Shown here: positions 1 to 8,702 of the stretch, one piece after another
How the letters are laid out: the number at the start of each line of letters is the position of its first letter
How positions within the stretch are numbered: position 1 is the stretch's first letter
Assembly: GCA_040217815.1 (NCBI GenBank)
Contig: JBEHWI010000001.1
Span: 62,001 to 126,000 of the forward strand
Origin: UBA5314 sp040217815
GTDB taxonomy: Bacteria; Bacillota; Syntrophomonadia; Syntrophomonadales; Syntrophomonadaceae
Direction of reading: 5' to 3'
Length of the DNA: 64,000 nt
Position numbers and translations under genes: made by a program
The notes under the pieces: model-generated
The model's database searches: none
The model's input: only the letters and a program-made list of their open reading frames with translations
Told to the model about the DNA's origin: nothing

Positions 1-37
1 GAACCAGGACTTGCATGTCTATACTCCTGATGCTCAT
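1..37 (-). CDS. Start of an unidentified gene downstream of the FapA-family gene (partial)
   Basis: Only the first 12 codons are inside the window (MSIRSIDMQVLV). The ATG at 37 is preceded by AAGGTGA at a good distance and lies 20 nt after the stop of the FapA-family gene, so it looks like the next gene of the same operon. The N-terminus resembles a small conserved protein often found after sigD in clostridial flagellar operons, but that is recollection and 12 residues cannot prove it. Confidence 0.55.
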   Translation of the reverse strand, partial: MSIRSIDMQVLV

Positions 38-57
38 AGCAGCTTCACCTTCCCATC

Positions 58-1455
58 CTAACGCAGCGAGGTAACCTTAATTTCGCCTTTATCAAGGACG
101 AAAGCCGAATATTTAATGGGATCATTGACTACGTGGACGCACTGGCCAATTGAGAGTCTTACTCCGGGATACACAACTTCCCAGGCTGATATTCGAGCAT
201 TACTGCTCTTTTCAAATTCCTGCTCCAAAAATACCATTCTCTCTTCGATTTGCTGTAATTCCTTACGCTGGTTTTTAAATTCGTCTAAAATGCGCATCAA
301 CAGCTGCCGCTTTTTATCGTCAAGGTCATCCATGGACATCCCTGATCTCTGGAAAACGCTTATGTTGTGTCCCAGGTTGTCAACGTTCTTTTTCACCTCT
401 CCATGGGCTTTGCCCAATCGGTGATATTCTTCTCGGTAATATGGGTTGACACCTACTTCCACCGCTGTTTGAGTAGCAAGTTGAGACCCCAGGATCTTGC
501 ACTCGACTTCACCGGAAGCCTGAATAGTCCCACCGACGATAATGCCTTTTTTGTCCATAACCTTAACATTTCCGCCTGCTTTAGCCTGGGATTGCATAAT
601 GGCTTCGCGGATAAATATGTTTTTGCCCGCTTCAATTCTGGAATTCTCAACAAACCGAGCCTGCAAGTCTTCACCGGCTTTGACCAGTCCTTTAAGCCCT
701 CCGGTTATGCCTCCCATAACCTGTATGCTGCCTTCAGCAGTAACCTCGGCATTTTCTATAAAACCACGTATTTCTATATCCCCGCCGGCTTTGACTTTAA
801 AACCGGAGGCTACATTGCCGTTTATCAAAACATTGCCTACAAAATCAATATCCCCTGATGAAAAGTCCACATCTCCATCCAGATTGTAGACCGGGCTGAC
901 CACAACCTTGCCCCCGACCAGGCTGACATGGCCGTCTACCGCAGCATACAGCTGGGTCTCTTCAGGATTGGCCACCGTGTTTTTGCCTCGAGGCAGCGCT
1001 AAGTCACGGCCTGGTTTAGGCGGTATCTCCTCCCCCAGGACATTGCGACCCGGAGTTCCAGGCGTAGCTAGCGTTTTTAAAACCAACAGTTCCCCTCGTC
1101 GAATGTTGTTTATAAGCCCCAGGTTGTGGTAATCGGCGACTCCCTTTTCGTCAATAGAGGGTGCCAGTTTCTGGCTGGGGAGCGAAAAAAAGAAATCCAA
1201 TTTGGCGGCCTCTCCGTCAACCGGTAGGGTACCCTGAGCAACCACCGCTTTTTCCCTTCCGTTCGCAATAAGCTCTTTTATTCTCTCTTCGTTAATGCCA
1301 TAGACTATACTGTTTTGAGTCAGGACTTGTACGGCCTGGTCGAAAGTACAGGGCAGACCCTGGCCAGAGGGCGGCTGAACCTCCAAAAATGCAGCCATTT
1401 TCCCGCTGTCGAAATACACCTTTAACGAGCCGTCCCTGTTATGCTCGTTTTCCAT
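58..1455 (-). CDS. FapA-family (DUF342) polymer-forming protein
   Basis: A 465-residue protein of the DUF342/FapA family, whose members build right-handed beta-helices and often sit beside flagellar and chemotaxis genes; the molecular role is poorly defined. The middle holds the family block with GTPG and PKPGRD, followed at about 190-330 by glycine-rich turns typical of a beta-helix (VNGNV-like and GGDIEI repeats). A charged helical, probably coiled-coil stretch covers about 340-420. I chose the ATG at 1455 (MENEHNRDG) because AAAGGGGG lies 8 nt upstream; the longer reading frame to 1509 has no such site. It follows sigD by about 130 nt and is probably the tail of the fla/che operon. Confidence 0.85.
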   Translation of the reverse strand: MENEHNRDGSLKVYFDSGKMAAFLEVQPPSGQGLPCTFDQAVQVLTQNSIVYGINEERIKELIANGREKAVVAQGTLPVDGEAAKLDFFFSLPSQKLAPSIDEKGVADYHNLGLINNIRRGELLVLKTLATPGTPGRNVLGEEIPPKPGRDLALPRGKNTVANPEETQLYAAVDGHVSLVGGKVVVSPVYNLDGDVDFSSGDIDFVGNVLINGNVASGFKVKAGGDIEIRGFIENAEVTAEGSIQVMGGITGGLKGLVKAGEDLQARFVENSRIEAGKNIFIREAIMQSQAKAGGNVKVMDKKGIIVGGTIQASGEVECKILGSQLATQTAVEVGVNPYYREEYHRLGKAHGEVKKNVDNLGHNISVFQRSGMSMDDLDDKKRQLLMRILDEFKNQRKELQQIEERMVFLEQEFEKSSNARISAWEVVYPGVRLSIGQCVHVVNDPIKYSAFVLDKGEIKVTSLR

Positions 1456-1588
1456 AATCCCAGCCCCCTTTATTAACCTGAAAAATCTGCCTAACCGTTG
1501 ATAACCCAAACCTAAAAGGCCTGGGATAACGTATTAACCCAGGACCGCGAACCTTCCCTGATATGCGTTTTCCTTGGCTATACGCCCG

Positions 1589-2362
1589 TTATCTGAGCAT
1601 CTGTTTCTTTTTACTGAGGCTGCCCCGCAGCCTTAGAATTGCCTTGGTATGCAGCTGTGAAATCCGCGATTCGGAAAGAGTAAGTACAGCTCCGATCTCC
1701 TTCAACGTCAAACCTTCATAGTAATAAAGATAAACAACAGTCTTTTCTTTTTCCGGCAAACGAGCAATAGCCCTGGCTAAGGTCTCTTTGACTTCAGTAA
1801 ATTCGGCCATTTCTAGTGCATCTACGGCATCTTCATCCTGTAAGATGTCGACAATACGTTTTTTATTGTCATCGCCTTCTTCGCCGGGAAGGAAATCATC
1901 TAATGATATTATCGTAGTTGCAGCAACTTCCCTTAATAGGACCGCCAGATCATTCAGGCTGATGCCCATTTCCCGAGCTACCTCTTCATCACTGGCCGAG
2001 CGGCCCAGCCTGGATTCTAGGGTGGCGTAGGTTCTTTCCAACTCTTTGCTTTTCTGACGCAGGGATACAGGAACCCAGTCCATGGAACGCAACCCGTCAA
2101 TCATAGAGCCCCGGATCCTGGTTATGGCATAGGTTTCGAATTTAATATTGCGTTTGTGATCAAACTTCTCCATAGCGTCGATCAGGCCTTCGATGCCATA
2201 GGATATTAACTCGTCCAACTCCACCAGGGACGATAGATTAATAGCCAGACGATTGGCCACGTACTTTACCAGTGGAGCATACTGAATTATGAGTTCGTCT
2301 CTGGCTTCCAGGGAGTCCTCTTCCTTGTAATGAAGCCATAATAAGCTCTTCTCACTATTCAA
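1589..2362 (-). CDS. sigD: RNA polymerase sigma factor SigD/FliA/WhiG family
   Basis: A 257-residue alternative sigma factor for late flagellar and chemotaxis genes. Region 2 is visible at about 60-110 (NIKFETYAITRIRGSMIDGL followed by MDWVP), with region 3 and then a region 4 helix-turn-helix near 215-245 (LKEIG...SESRISQLH). The start codon is TTG at 2362, which overlaps the cheD stop in a TTGA junction, with GGGGAGAG placed about 8 nt upstream, so translation is probably coupled to cheD. No flgM anti-sigma gene lies in the window; if present it must be elsewhere. Position at the end of the che genes matches Bacillus cheC-cheD-sigD. Confidence 0.95.
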   Translation of the reverse strand: MNSEKSLLWLHYKEEDSLEARDELIIQYAPLVKYVANRLAINLSSLVELDELISYGIEGLIDAMEKFDHKRNIKFETYAITRIRGSMIDGLRSMDWVPVSLRQKSKELERTYATLESRLGRSASDEEVAREMGISLNDLAVLLREVAATTIISLDDFLPGEEGDDNKKRIVDILQDEDAVDALEMAEFTEVKETLARAIARLPEKEKTVVYLYYYEGLTLKEIGAVLTLSESRISQLHTKAILRLRGSLSKKKQMLR

Positions 2363-2844
2363 ATAATTCTCTCCCCATACCCGATGGTTTTTATCAATAG
2401 CTCCCCATTTTCGGGATTAAAAGTTATGGTGCGCCCGTAATTTCCGCCGGTATCATTAGCCACTAATCGGATGCGCAGCCTGTTAAGTTGTTCTTCCACC
2501 GCCGCCGAATTACGAGAACCTATCTTCATGATATCGCTGTCACCTGAAAATTTAAACATCTGCGCTCCCCCGGCAATCTTGGCCACCAATCGGGACCGGG
2601 AAGCGCCGGTTTTATCCAATTCCTCTAAAGCCATTTCAATAGCCGTATCAGCAAATTTAGCCCGGTTTACGGCATTTTTGGCCTGCAGACTGGAAGGCAG
2701 CATTATGTGTGCCATGCCGGCCAGTTTCTTACCTGGATCATATAGGCAGATGCCAATGCAGGAGCCTAAACCCGGAGTCATTAGTTTGTCGGGAGAATGT
2801 GCTATTTTCATATCGGCCATGCCCACCTGGATTATCCTACTCAT
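2359..2844 (-). CDS. cheD: Chemoreceptor glutamine deamidase CheD
   Basis: This 161-residue protein deamidates selected glutamines on chemoreceptors and binds CheC, stimulating its CheY-P phosphatase activity. The family's catalytic residues are visible: Cys29 in GLGSCIGICLYD and His46 in GMAHIMLP, with Thr23 nearby. It starts with ATG in a TAATG overlap with the cheC stop and ends in a TTGA overlap with sigD, so all three are tightly coupled. The length is normal and nothing appears disrupted. Confidence 0.95.
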   Translation of the reverse strand: MSRIIQVGMADMKIAHSPDKLMTPGLGSCIGICLYDPGKKLAGMAHIMLPSSLQAKNAVNRAKFADTAIEMALEELDKTGASRSRLVAKIAGGAQMFKFSGDSDIMKIGSRNSAAVEEQLNRLRIRLVANDTGGNYGRTITFNPENGELLIKTIGYGERII

Positions 2845-3464
2845 TAAAAGCTCACCCCAAGTGCGGAAAGAATTATATCGAGAGCCCCCGGTTCAGGAAG
2901 CAAGAAGAAATGCCCCACAACATCCTGGTCGTCTTTTTTAAACAGGGTGTCCAGGAGCAAAACACTGTCACCCACCTGCCCGTATTCAGCCAGGATAGCC
3001 CCTAGAATGGCACCGGCCATGTCAATGGCCAGAGCCGGTACGGAGGGCGTGAAGCTCAACTGGGTAAACATGGACAATGCATTGAGGTAGGTGGCAGATA
3101 TTATGTTGCCGACTTCCATCATAGCCGATATTTCAAGCTCGTTCACGTTCTCCGGCCGGGTGCTCCCCGGGCTTCTTCCCATCAACATATCAACCAGTAA
3201 GCAAGCCTTTTCGACTTCCATCAAAAATAAAATATTGGTGGCCGCCTTTCCGGTAACATTTAAATAGATCCCTACAGCGTAATTATCTGCCCCACCAACC
3301 AGTTCAGGAACATCACCAAAAGCCAATATGTTGATTTGCGGAACATTCATATCAACTTTCGTGTTGATCATCTGAGCCAGGGCGGTGGCGGCATTGCCCG
3401 CCCCGATATTGCCAATTTCCTTTAAGGCATCGATCTGCAAATTGGATAATTCCTTAAAATCCAC
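2844..3464 (-). CDS. cheC: CheY-P phosphatase CheC
   Basis: A 206-residue CheC/CheX/FliY-family phosphatase that removes phosphate from CheY-P. Two phosphatase centres of the E-x-x-N type can be seen: E16/N19 in EIGNIGAGNAATAL and E117/N120 in EVGNIISATYLNAL. FliY, encoded in the same operon, belongs to the same family, so the cell has at least two CheY-P sinks. The gene lies 18 nt after cheW and overlaps cheD as TAATG. The CheD partner next door supports the assignment. Confidence 0.95.
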   Translation of the reverse strand: MDFKELSNLQIDALKEIGNIGAGNAATALAQMINTKVDMNVPQINILAFGDVPELVGGADNYAVGIYLNVTGKAATNILFLMEVEKACLLVDMLMGRSPGSTRPENVNELEISAMMEVGNIISATYLNALSMFTQLSFTPSVPALAIDMAGAILGAILAEYGQVGDSVLLLDTLFKKDDQDVVGHFFLLPEPGALDIILSALGVSF

Positions 3465-3482
3465 TGCTGTTTGCCTCCCTAT

Positions 3483-3947
3483 TTAATCAAAGATTTTATT
3501 GAGGTCAAGGAGGATCATTAGTCTATCGTCAACTTTAGCTACTCCCTTAATGTGTTCAGAACTGGCTGATTCATAGACCCGACTAGTCTCTTCTATGTCT
3601 TTTGACTTGATGTTTATTACTTCAGAAACCTCGTCAACTATAATGCCCACCTTTAAATCATCGATCTGAAAAACGATAATTCGTTTATCCTCCTCATCGC
3701 CGGCTGACTGGATGGAGTACTTGGTATGCAGATTGATAATCGGCACTATATTACCCCTTAGATTTACGACGCCCTCGATATACCTTTCAGTTCGTGGAAC
3801 GCGGGTGATGTTTAGCAGCCGGTTGATTTCCTGAACATGCAGAATATCAACTGCATATTCTTCCTTTCCCAATTTAAAAGCGACAACTTGAATATCCCGG
3901 CTTGCGTCATAACTTGACTCTATTGGCGTACTTTCTATGTTTTCCAT
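3483..3947 (-). CDS. cheW: Chemotaxis coupling protein CheW
   Basis: A single CheW-like SH3-type domain of 154 residues that links receptors to the CheA kinase. Conserved features include VVAFKLGKEEYAVDI near the start, TRVPRTERYIEGVVNLRGNI (the receptor and CheA interface) and the late VDDRLMILLDL strand. An upstream ATG at 3962 overlaps the cheA stop as TAATG, but the GGAGG site falls inside those first codons and is 8 nt before the ATG at 3947 (MENIEST), so I chose the latter. Operon order is cheB-cheA-cheW-cheC-cheD. Confidence 0.95.
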   Translation of the reverse strand: MENIESTPIESSYDASRDIQVVAFKLGKEEYAVDILHVQEINRLLNITRVPRTERYIEGVVNLRGNIVPIINLHTKYSIQSAGDEEDKRIIVFQIDDLKVGIIVDEVSEVINIKSKDIEETSRVYESASSEHIKGVAKVDDRLMILLDLNKIFD

Positions 3948-3961
3948 TATCCTCGCCTCCA

Positions 3962-5992
3962 TTAAAAGAGTGTCGAAATGTCAAGAATCAATCTTACATT
4001 ACCATCCCCGGCCACTATCGCCCCGGCGATCCCGGGTATTCCCAGGAAGAGCCGGCCCAGTGATTTTATAACAATCTCCTGCTGGCCAATCAAGGTATCT
4101 ACCACTAATCCAATCTGACGGTCACCCTTTCTGACAACGACTACATACATGTTTTCATTTTCCTGTTCCGGGTCGGGCAGGCCCAAAAGGCCGGTCAGCC
4201 GATACAAAGGCAGGACTGTGCCCCGCAGTTGAATTACTTCTTGTTTTTGCATCATTTTTATTTCATGGCTGCTGATCATAGTTGTTTCATCAACCGAACT
4301 CAAAGGTATGGCATAGACCTCGTTTTGAACAGCAATCATCAAAGCCTGTATGATAGCCAGGGTCAAGGGCAGCTTGATTCTAAAACGGGTTCCCAGGCCG
4401 GGTCTTGCTTCTACAAATATTTCACCGCTTAAGGCTTCAATCTTGCTCTTTACAACATCTAGGCCGACCCCTCGACCGGATACATCGGTTACTGTGCTGG
4501 CTGTGCTGAAGCCCGGATAAAACAGCAGGCCTATGGTTTCATCCCATCCCAGTATCTCAGCTTGTTTGGCATCGATAAGGCCCTTTTCCACAGCTTTCTG
4601 CAAGACCCGTTCGGTGTTGATTCCCCCTCCATCATCTTCCACTTCAATGTAAACATTGTTTCCTTCGTGGCGGGCTCGCAATAGAACCGTTCCCTTGCCC
4701 GGTTTGCCTTTAACTAAACGCTCCGCAGTAGGCTCAATACCGTGATCAAGGGCATTGCGCAGCAGGTGAATCAGGGGATCGCCTATTTCATCAATTACCG
4801 TACGATCCAGTTCGGTTTCTTTTCCTTCTATAATGAAATCAACTTCTTTATTAAGCTCTTTGGAAAGATCCCTGACCATACGGGGGAACCGGTTAAAAAC
4901 CTGTTCAACCGGAACCATCCTGACCTTCATAACCACCGACTGCAAATCCGTACTTATCCGGTCAATCTGTTCCATCGCTTCATTCAATTCAACAATTTTG
5001 CGATTGGCGGCGATCTGCTCAAGTCTGCCCTTATGCATTACCAGCTCACCAACCAGATTCATCAAATTATCCAGTCGCTCTATATCAACTCTCACCGTCT
5101 GCTTGATTTTAGCTCCTCTTTTACCGTCTTTAGCGTCTTGGTCCAACATGGGGTTTTCTGGTTCCGTTTTCACAGCAGAAGTCTCGCGGGGAACCAGTTG
5201 AGTCAATGCAATGACATCATAACTGGCTACACTGACTTCTGAGATGTTATTGAGGCGTTTTATGGTATCGTCCAGCCCGTTTCTTGCTACCAGTAATACT
5301 GTAAAGGTTCCGTCAAATTTTCCGTCGTCTATGTCTTGAGCCGAAGGAACGCTTTTGACAACCTCGCCCTCTTCCTCAAGAGTTCTAAATACCATATAGG
5401 CCCTTACTGACTTCATAAGGCAATCCCGGTCTATCTCAATCTTCAGGGCGTATATTTTCATCCCGCTGTTTTCCGCAACCTGAAGAATCGAATGCTCATA
5501 TTCATTTATTTCAATACCGTTAATACTTGATGAAGCTGCTTCCTGAAGCGGGGGGCTGTCTAAAACCAGTTGCTGTTCGGCCACGGCTGCTGCTTCCTGT
5601 GCTCCCAGGCCTGATTTTATACCGTCTAATACCTCAATCAAATCCCGGTTGTCGCTTTCCCCTCCCTGGCCGTTTTCAATATTTTCAACAATGCGCTGAA
5701 TACGATCAAAGGACTTGAATAGAGCATCGACCACAAAAGGTCTAGCTGTCAGCAGTCCCTCTTTTAGATCAGACAAAATATCTTCCATGTGGTGGGTTAA
5801 ATCGGCCAGATCCTCAAAACCCATGGTTGAAGACATTCCTTTTAAAGTATGGGCGGAACGGAAAATTTCGTTGAGGCTTGAGCCATCATCGGGGTTCTTC
5901 TCCAGTTCCAACAGCTTCTGGTTAAGATTTTCCAGGTGTTCCTTACTCTCCTCAAGAAATACATCCAGATACTGCGACATATCCATTTTCAT
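3962..5992 (-). CDS. cheA: Chemotaxis histidine kinase CheA
   Basis: A 676-residue receptor-coupled kinase that phosphorylates CheY and CheB. All five domains are present. P1 is the Hpt domain with phospho-accepting His48 in RSAHTLKGMSS. P2, at about 165-270, is the CheY/CheB docking domain, and P3 dimerisation contains RLDNLMNLVGELV. P4 is the ATPase, with N box NALDHGIEP, the EDDGGGI segment and SGRGVGLDVV. The C-terminal P5 is CheW-like. The ATG at 5992 is preceded by GGGGGG about 8 nt upstream. The stop overlaps the upstream cheW ATG, and the gene follows cheB by 28 nt. Confidence 0.97.
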   Translation of the reverse strand: MKMDMSQYLDVFLEESKEHLENLNQKLLELEKNPDDGSSLNEIFRSAHTLKGMSSTMGFEDLADLTHHMEDILSDLKEGLLTARPFVVDALFKSFDRIQRIVENIENGQGGESDNRDLIEVLDGIKSGLGAQEAAAVAEQQLVLDSPPLQEAASSSINGIEINEYEHSILQVAENSGMKIYALKIEIDRDCLMKSVRAYMVFRTLEEEGEVVKSVPSAQDIDDGKFDGTFTVLLVARNGLDDTIKRLNNISEVSVASYDVIALTQLVPRETSAVKTEPENPMLDQDAKDGKRGAKIKQTVRVDIERLDNLMNLVGELVMHKGRLEQIAANRKIVELNEAMEQIDRISTDLQSVVMKVRMVPVEQVFNRFPRMVRDLSKELNKEVDFIIEGKETELDRTVIDEIGDPLIHLLRNALDHGIEPTAERLVKGKPGKGTVLLRARHEGNNVYIEVEDDGGGINTERVLQKAVEKGLIDAKQAEILGWDETIGLLFYPGFSTASTVTDVSGRGVGLDVVKSKIEALSGEIFVEARPGLGTRFRIKLPLTLAIIQALMIAVQNEVYAIPLSSVDETTMISSHEIKMMQKQEVIQLRGTVLPLYRLTGLLGLPDPEQENENMYVVVVRKGDRQIGLVVDTLIGQQEIVIKSLGRLFLGIPGIAGAIVAGDGNVRLILDISTLF

Positions 5993-6020
5993 TCAATAAT
6001 CCCCCCACATGTCGATATAC

Positions 6021-7103
6021 TCAGTAAGCTTGCAGCAGCCTCATTATTTCCGCACTTATTTCAGGTAATGGTACAATTTTATCGACTTTGCCCGTTTCGA
6101 CAGCTGACTTTGGCATACCATATACGATACAGGTCGATTGTTCTTCAGCTAAGGTTTTACCTCCCCGGTCTTTAACCATCGCCAGGCCTTTCGCCCCGTC
6201 GCTGCCCATTCCGGTCATTATTACACAGACCATTCGCGACCAGAACTGATCTGCCACCGATTCCAGCATAACGTCTACTGAAGGCCGATGCCCGCTCCGG
6301 GGAGGGTCTTGATTCAACGCCAGATGCAGATTCCGTCCCACCTGGCTTATCTGGGCGTTTACCGTCATGTGGAAGTCGCCGGGGGCTATGTAAACGCATC
6401 CCGGCAATACCTTTTCCCCATGCTCCGCTTCTTTCACCCTGAGCTGCGACACACCATCAAGACGTTCGGCCAATGATCTGGTAAAACCGGCCGGCATATG
6501 TTGAACTACCAGGACTCCAGCACCGAGATTACCTGGCAGGTTGGGAATTACCTGGTGCAATGCTTTAGGTCCTCCAGTAGACGTTCCGATCAACACCAGC
6601 TTGTTTAAAGCTGCAGTCAAATCTAAAGGCTTTTTTTCAGCAGATGTTTTCCGGAAAGTCGACTTTAAATCTGCACTTCTATACAAATTCTGCAATTTTT
6701 TCCTCGCACCTGCTGCTACGAGAATTTTTCTTTTTAACTCCTCACCAAATTCTGTCATATTGTGAGGAACCCCGGCGTTGGGTTTGGTAACAAAGTCCAC
6801 CGCACCCAGTTGCAGGGCCTTCAAAGTCTGTTCGGTTCCCTGTTTGGTTAGACTGCTCACCATTATTACTGGAACCGGATTGGCCTTCATAATCTGTTCC
6901 AAAGCCGTTAAACCGTCCATGGCTGGCATTTCAACATCCATGGTCACCACATCTGGCCGCAGATTGGAAATCTGGGCCAGGGCTTCCTGCCCATTTCCAG
7001 CCCGTCCAACTGCCTCCATCTCCGGTGACTGGTTAATGGCGTCGGATATTACTCTGCACATGAAAGCAGAATCATCAACTACCAAAACCCTAATTTTAGA
7101 CAT
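6021..7103 (-). CDS. cheB: Chemotaxis response regulator methylesterase CheB
   Basis: A 360-residue protein with an N-terminal receiver domain (acidic D10-D11, phospho-acceptor D56 in VTMDVEMPAMDG, K107) joined by a linker to a C-terminal methylesterase. The esterase triad is visible as S175 (GTSTGGPKAL), H202 (VQHMPAGFT) and D302 (MTGMGSDGAKG). It demethylates glutamates on chemoreceptors in adaptation. No cheR methyltransferase is in the window, so its partner must be encoded elsewhere. A G-rich ribosome site precedes the ATG. Confidence 0.97.
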   Translation of the reverse strand: MSKIRVLVVDDSAFMCRVISDAINQSPEMEAVGRAGNGQEALAQISNLRPDVVTMDVEMPAMDGLTALEQIMKANPVPVIMVSSLTKQGTEQTLKALQLGAVDFVTKPNAGVPHNMTEFGEELKRKILVAAGARKKLQNLYRSADLKSTFRKTSAEKKPLDLTAALNKLVLIGTSTGGPKALHQVIPNLPGNLGAGVLVVQHMPAGFTRSLAERLDGVSQLRVKEAEHGEKVLPGCVYIAPGDFHMTVNAQISQVGRNLHLALNQDPPRSGHRPSVDVMLESVADQFWSRMVCVIMTGMGSDGAKGLAMVKDRGGKTLAEEQSTCIVYGMPKSAVETGKVDKIVPLPEISAEIMRLLQAY

Positions 7104-7127
7104 TTCGCCCCCCCAAAACGACTGCCT

Positions 7128-7778
7128 TTATAGCAGGCCTTTTTTTATCCACTCGCGCTGTTTGGCAAAAACAAACCCCACGATATGGTCACGTAAATTA
7201 TCGGTAATTTCAATAAATTTTACGGCAACAGTATAATTCAAGCTTCCCACCTCTGTCCTACGGCACCTTACCACCTGAGCTTTGCACGAAAATTCGCCAT
7301 CTCCAAAATTCAAGCACAGGCCAAGCATTTGTCCTGCCTCCAGTTTAAGACGGCTTATAAAGCACACCCCACCGGCGCTTAAATCAATCGTAGTCCCTGG
7401 TTCGCAAGCACCCTCGGGTGCTTTACCGACTATACTAAACCAGACGGGTAAGGAAATCTCCAAACGAACAAACTCCCGGCGCTGTGCTACACTGTCAAAC
7501 TCTTCAGGAAGTTCCACAAAGACAACCGGAATCGGCTCTCGCTGCCGCCCCAATACCTTGGTCGTTGCACTCAGCATACCGGAGCGATCACTGATTATTA
7601 TGGTGGCAGTTTGGCCCAATTTTAGAGGAACCAGGACCCCGTGCCGGGTGGGCATGGCTATACATAGGTGTTTGCCGCTTATACCTTCAATCCGGCTGGG
7701 CAGTCTGTCCACATGCCCTTCCTGATCTTCAATTTCTACATGAATCAACTGATTGATCTTAAGTCCCTTACCGCGCAC
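7128..7778 (-). CDS. PilZ-domain flagellar brake protein (YcgR-like)
   Basis: A 216-residue protein with an N-terminal YcgR/YpfA-type beta domain and a C-terminal PilZ domain that binds cyclic di-GMP. The binding signature is intact: R101-xxx-R105 in RREFVRLE and D132-x-S134-xx-G137 in IDLSAGGV. In other bacteria such proteins slow or bias the motor when c-di-GMP is high. The start is GTG at 7778 with AGGTGG 6 nt upstream. Its place between flhG and cheB in the operon supports a motility role. The exact target is an inference. Confidence 0.85.
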   Translation of the reverse strand: MRGKGLKINQLIHVEIEDQEGHVDRLPSRIEGISGKHLCIAMPTRHGVLVPLKLGQTATIIISDRSGMLSATTKVLGRQREPIPVVFVELPEEFDSVAQRREFVRLEISLPVWFSIVGKAPEGACEPGTTIDLSAGGVCFISRLKLEAGQMLGLCLNFGDGEFSCKAQVVRCRRTEVGSLNYTVAVKFIEITDNLRDHIVGFVFAKQREWIKKGLL

Positions 7779-7796
7779 CTGGTCCCACCTGTCTCT

Positions 7797-8702
7797 CTAA
7801 GATTTTACTATACCGCCAATCCGACGAAAGAAGTTCCTTATACCCCCGGAACGTACATCGGTGTTTCCCGTCTGTTTCTGGTCGTCATTGAGCAGTCGTT
7901 CAGCAATGATATTAATATTGGTTGACGCCGCCGTTTTCGGAAATAGAGTTATAAAAGGCTGCTGCCGGCGAATTCCTTCTCCTACCAGCGGCTCGTCCAC
8001 AATGTGGCCCAGTGGAGTAATGCTTAGTTCCAGGAACTTCTGACAGACCAGTTTAAACTTCTCGGCCACCATTATTCCTTCACTGTTGCTGGCTACCCGG
8101 TTTACGACCAGGTAAAGGTTAATCGTTCCAGATTTTCGGGCAATGCTCTTTACAATGCCATAGGCATCGGTAATGGCGGTTGGTTCGGGGGTGGTTATGA
8201 CCAGCACTTCATTGGCCGCCAGAACAAAAGTTATAACGTTTTTCGATATACCGGCTCCTGTGTCTATAATCATATAGTCATACTGACCGTCCAATTTTCC
8301 GAGTTCGGTGATAATTCTTTTCAATTCTTCATTATCCAGGTTGGCCAGTTCATTGATTCCCGACCCCCCTGGAATGATCGTCAGGCCATATGGACCGGTT
8401 ATGGTAATATCCTTCAGGCTCTTTTTGCCCAAAATCAGGTGATGTAGGTTGTACTGCGGCACCAGGCCCAGCATTATGTCAAGATTGGCCAAACCAAGAT
8501 CGGCATCCATCAATACAACCTTTTTTCCCCGGGCGCAAAGGTTCAAGGCCAGATTCAAGGCCAGGGTGCTCTTGCCCACTCCCCCCTTGCCGCTGGTAAT
8601 TACTAGAACCCGGGTCTTGCGCATTTCATAACGCAGATCTTCTTCAATCTGCTGTTTAATGCCTTGGGCCATTTCTCTCAGCTTTTCGGCTTGGTCTTTC
8701 AC
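7797..8702 (-). CDS. flhG: Flagellar number regulator FlhG (MinD-like ATPase)
   Basis: A 301-residue ParA/MinD-family ATPase (YlxH in Bacillus) that acts with FlhF to set flagellar number and position. A deviant Walker A motif, SGKGGVGKST, lies at 37-46. It is preceded by the amphipathic N-terminal helix (DQAEKLREMAQGIKQQI) that stimulates the FlhF GTPase, and the switch DADLGLANLD follows. The start is GTG at 8702 in a GTGA overlap with the flhF stop and with AAGGATG upstream, so the two partners are translationally coupled. Confidence 0.95.
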   Translation of the reverse strand: MKDQAEKLREMAQGIKQQIEEDLRYEMRKTRVLVITSGKGGVGKSTLALNLALNLCARGKKVVLMDADLGLANLDIMLGLVPQYNLHHLILGKKSLKDITITGPYGLTIIPGGSGINELANLDNEELKRIITELGKLDGQYDYMIIDTGAGISKNVITFVLAANEVLVITTPEPTAITDAYGIVKSIARKSGTINLYLVVNRVASNSEGIMVAEKFKLVCQKFLELSITPLGHIVDEPLVGEGIRRQQPFITLFPKTAASTNINIIAERLLNDDQKQTGNTDVRSGGIRNFFRRIGGIVKS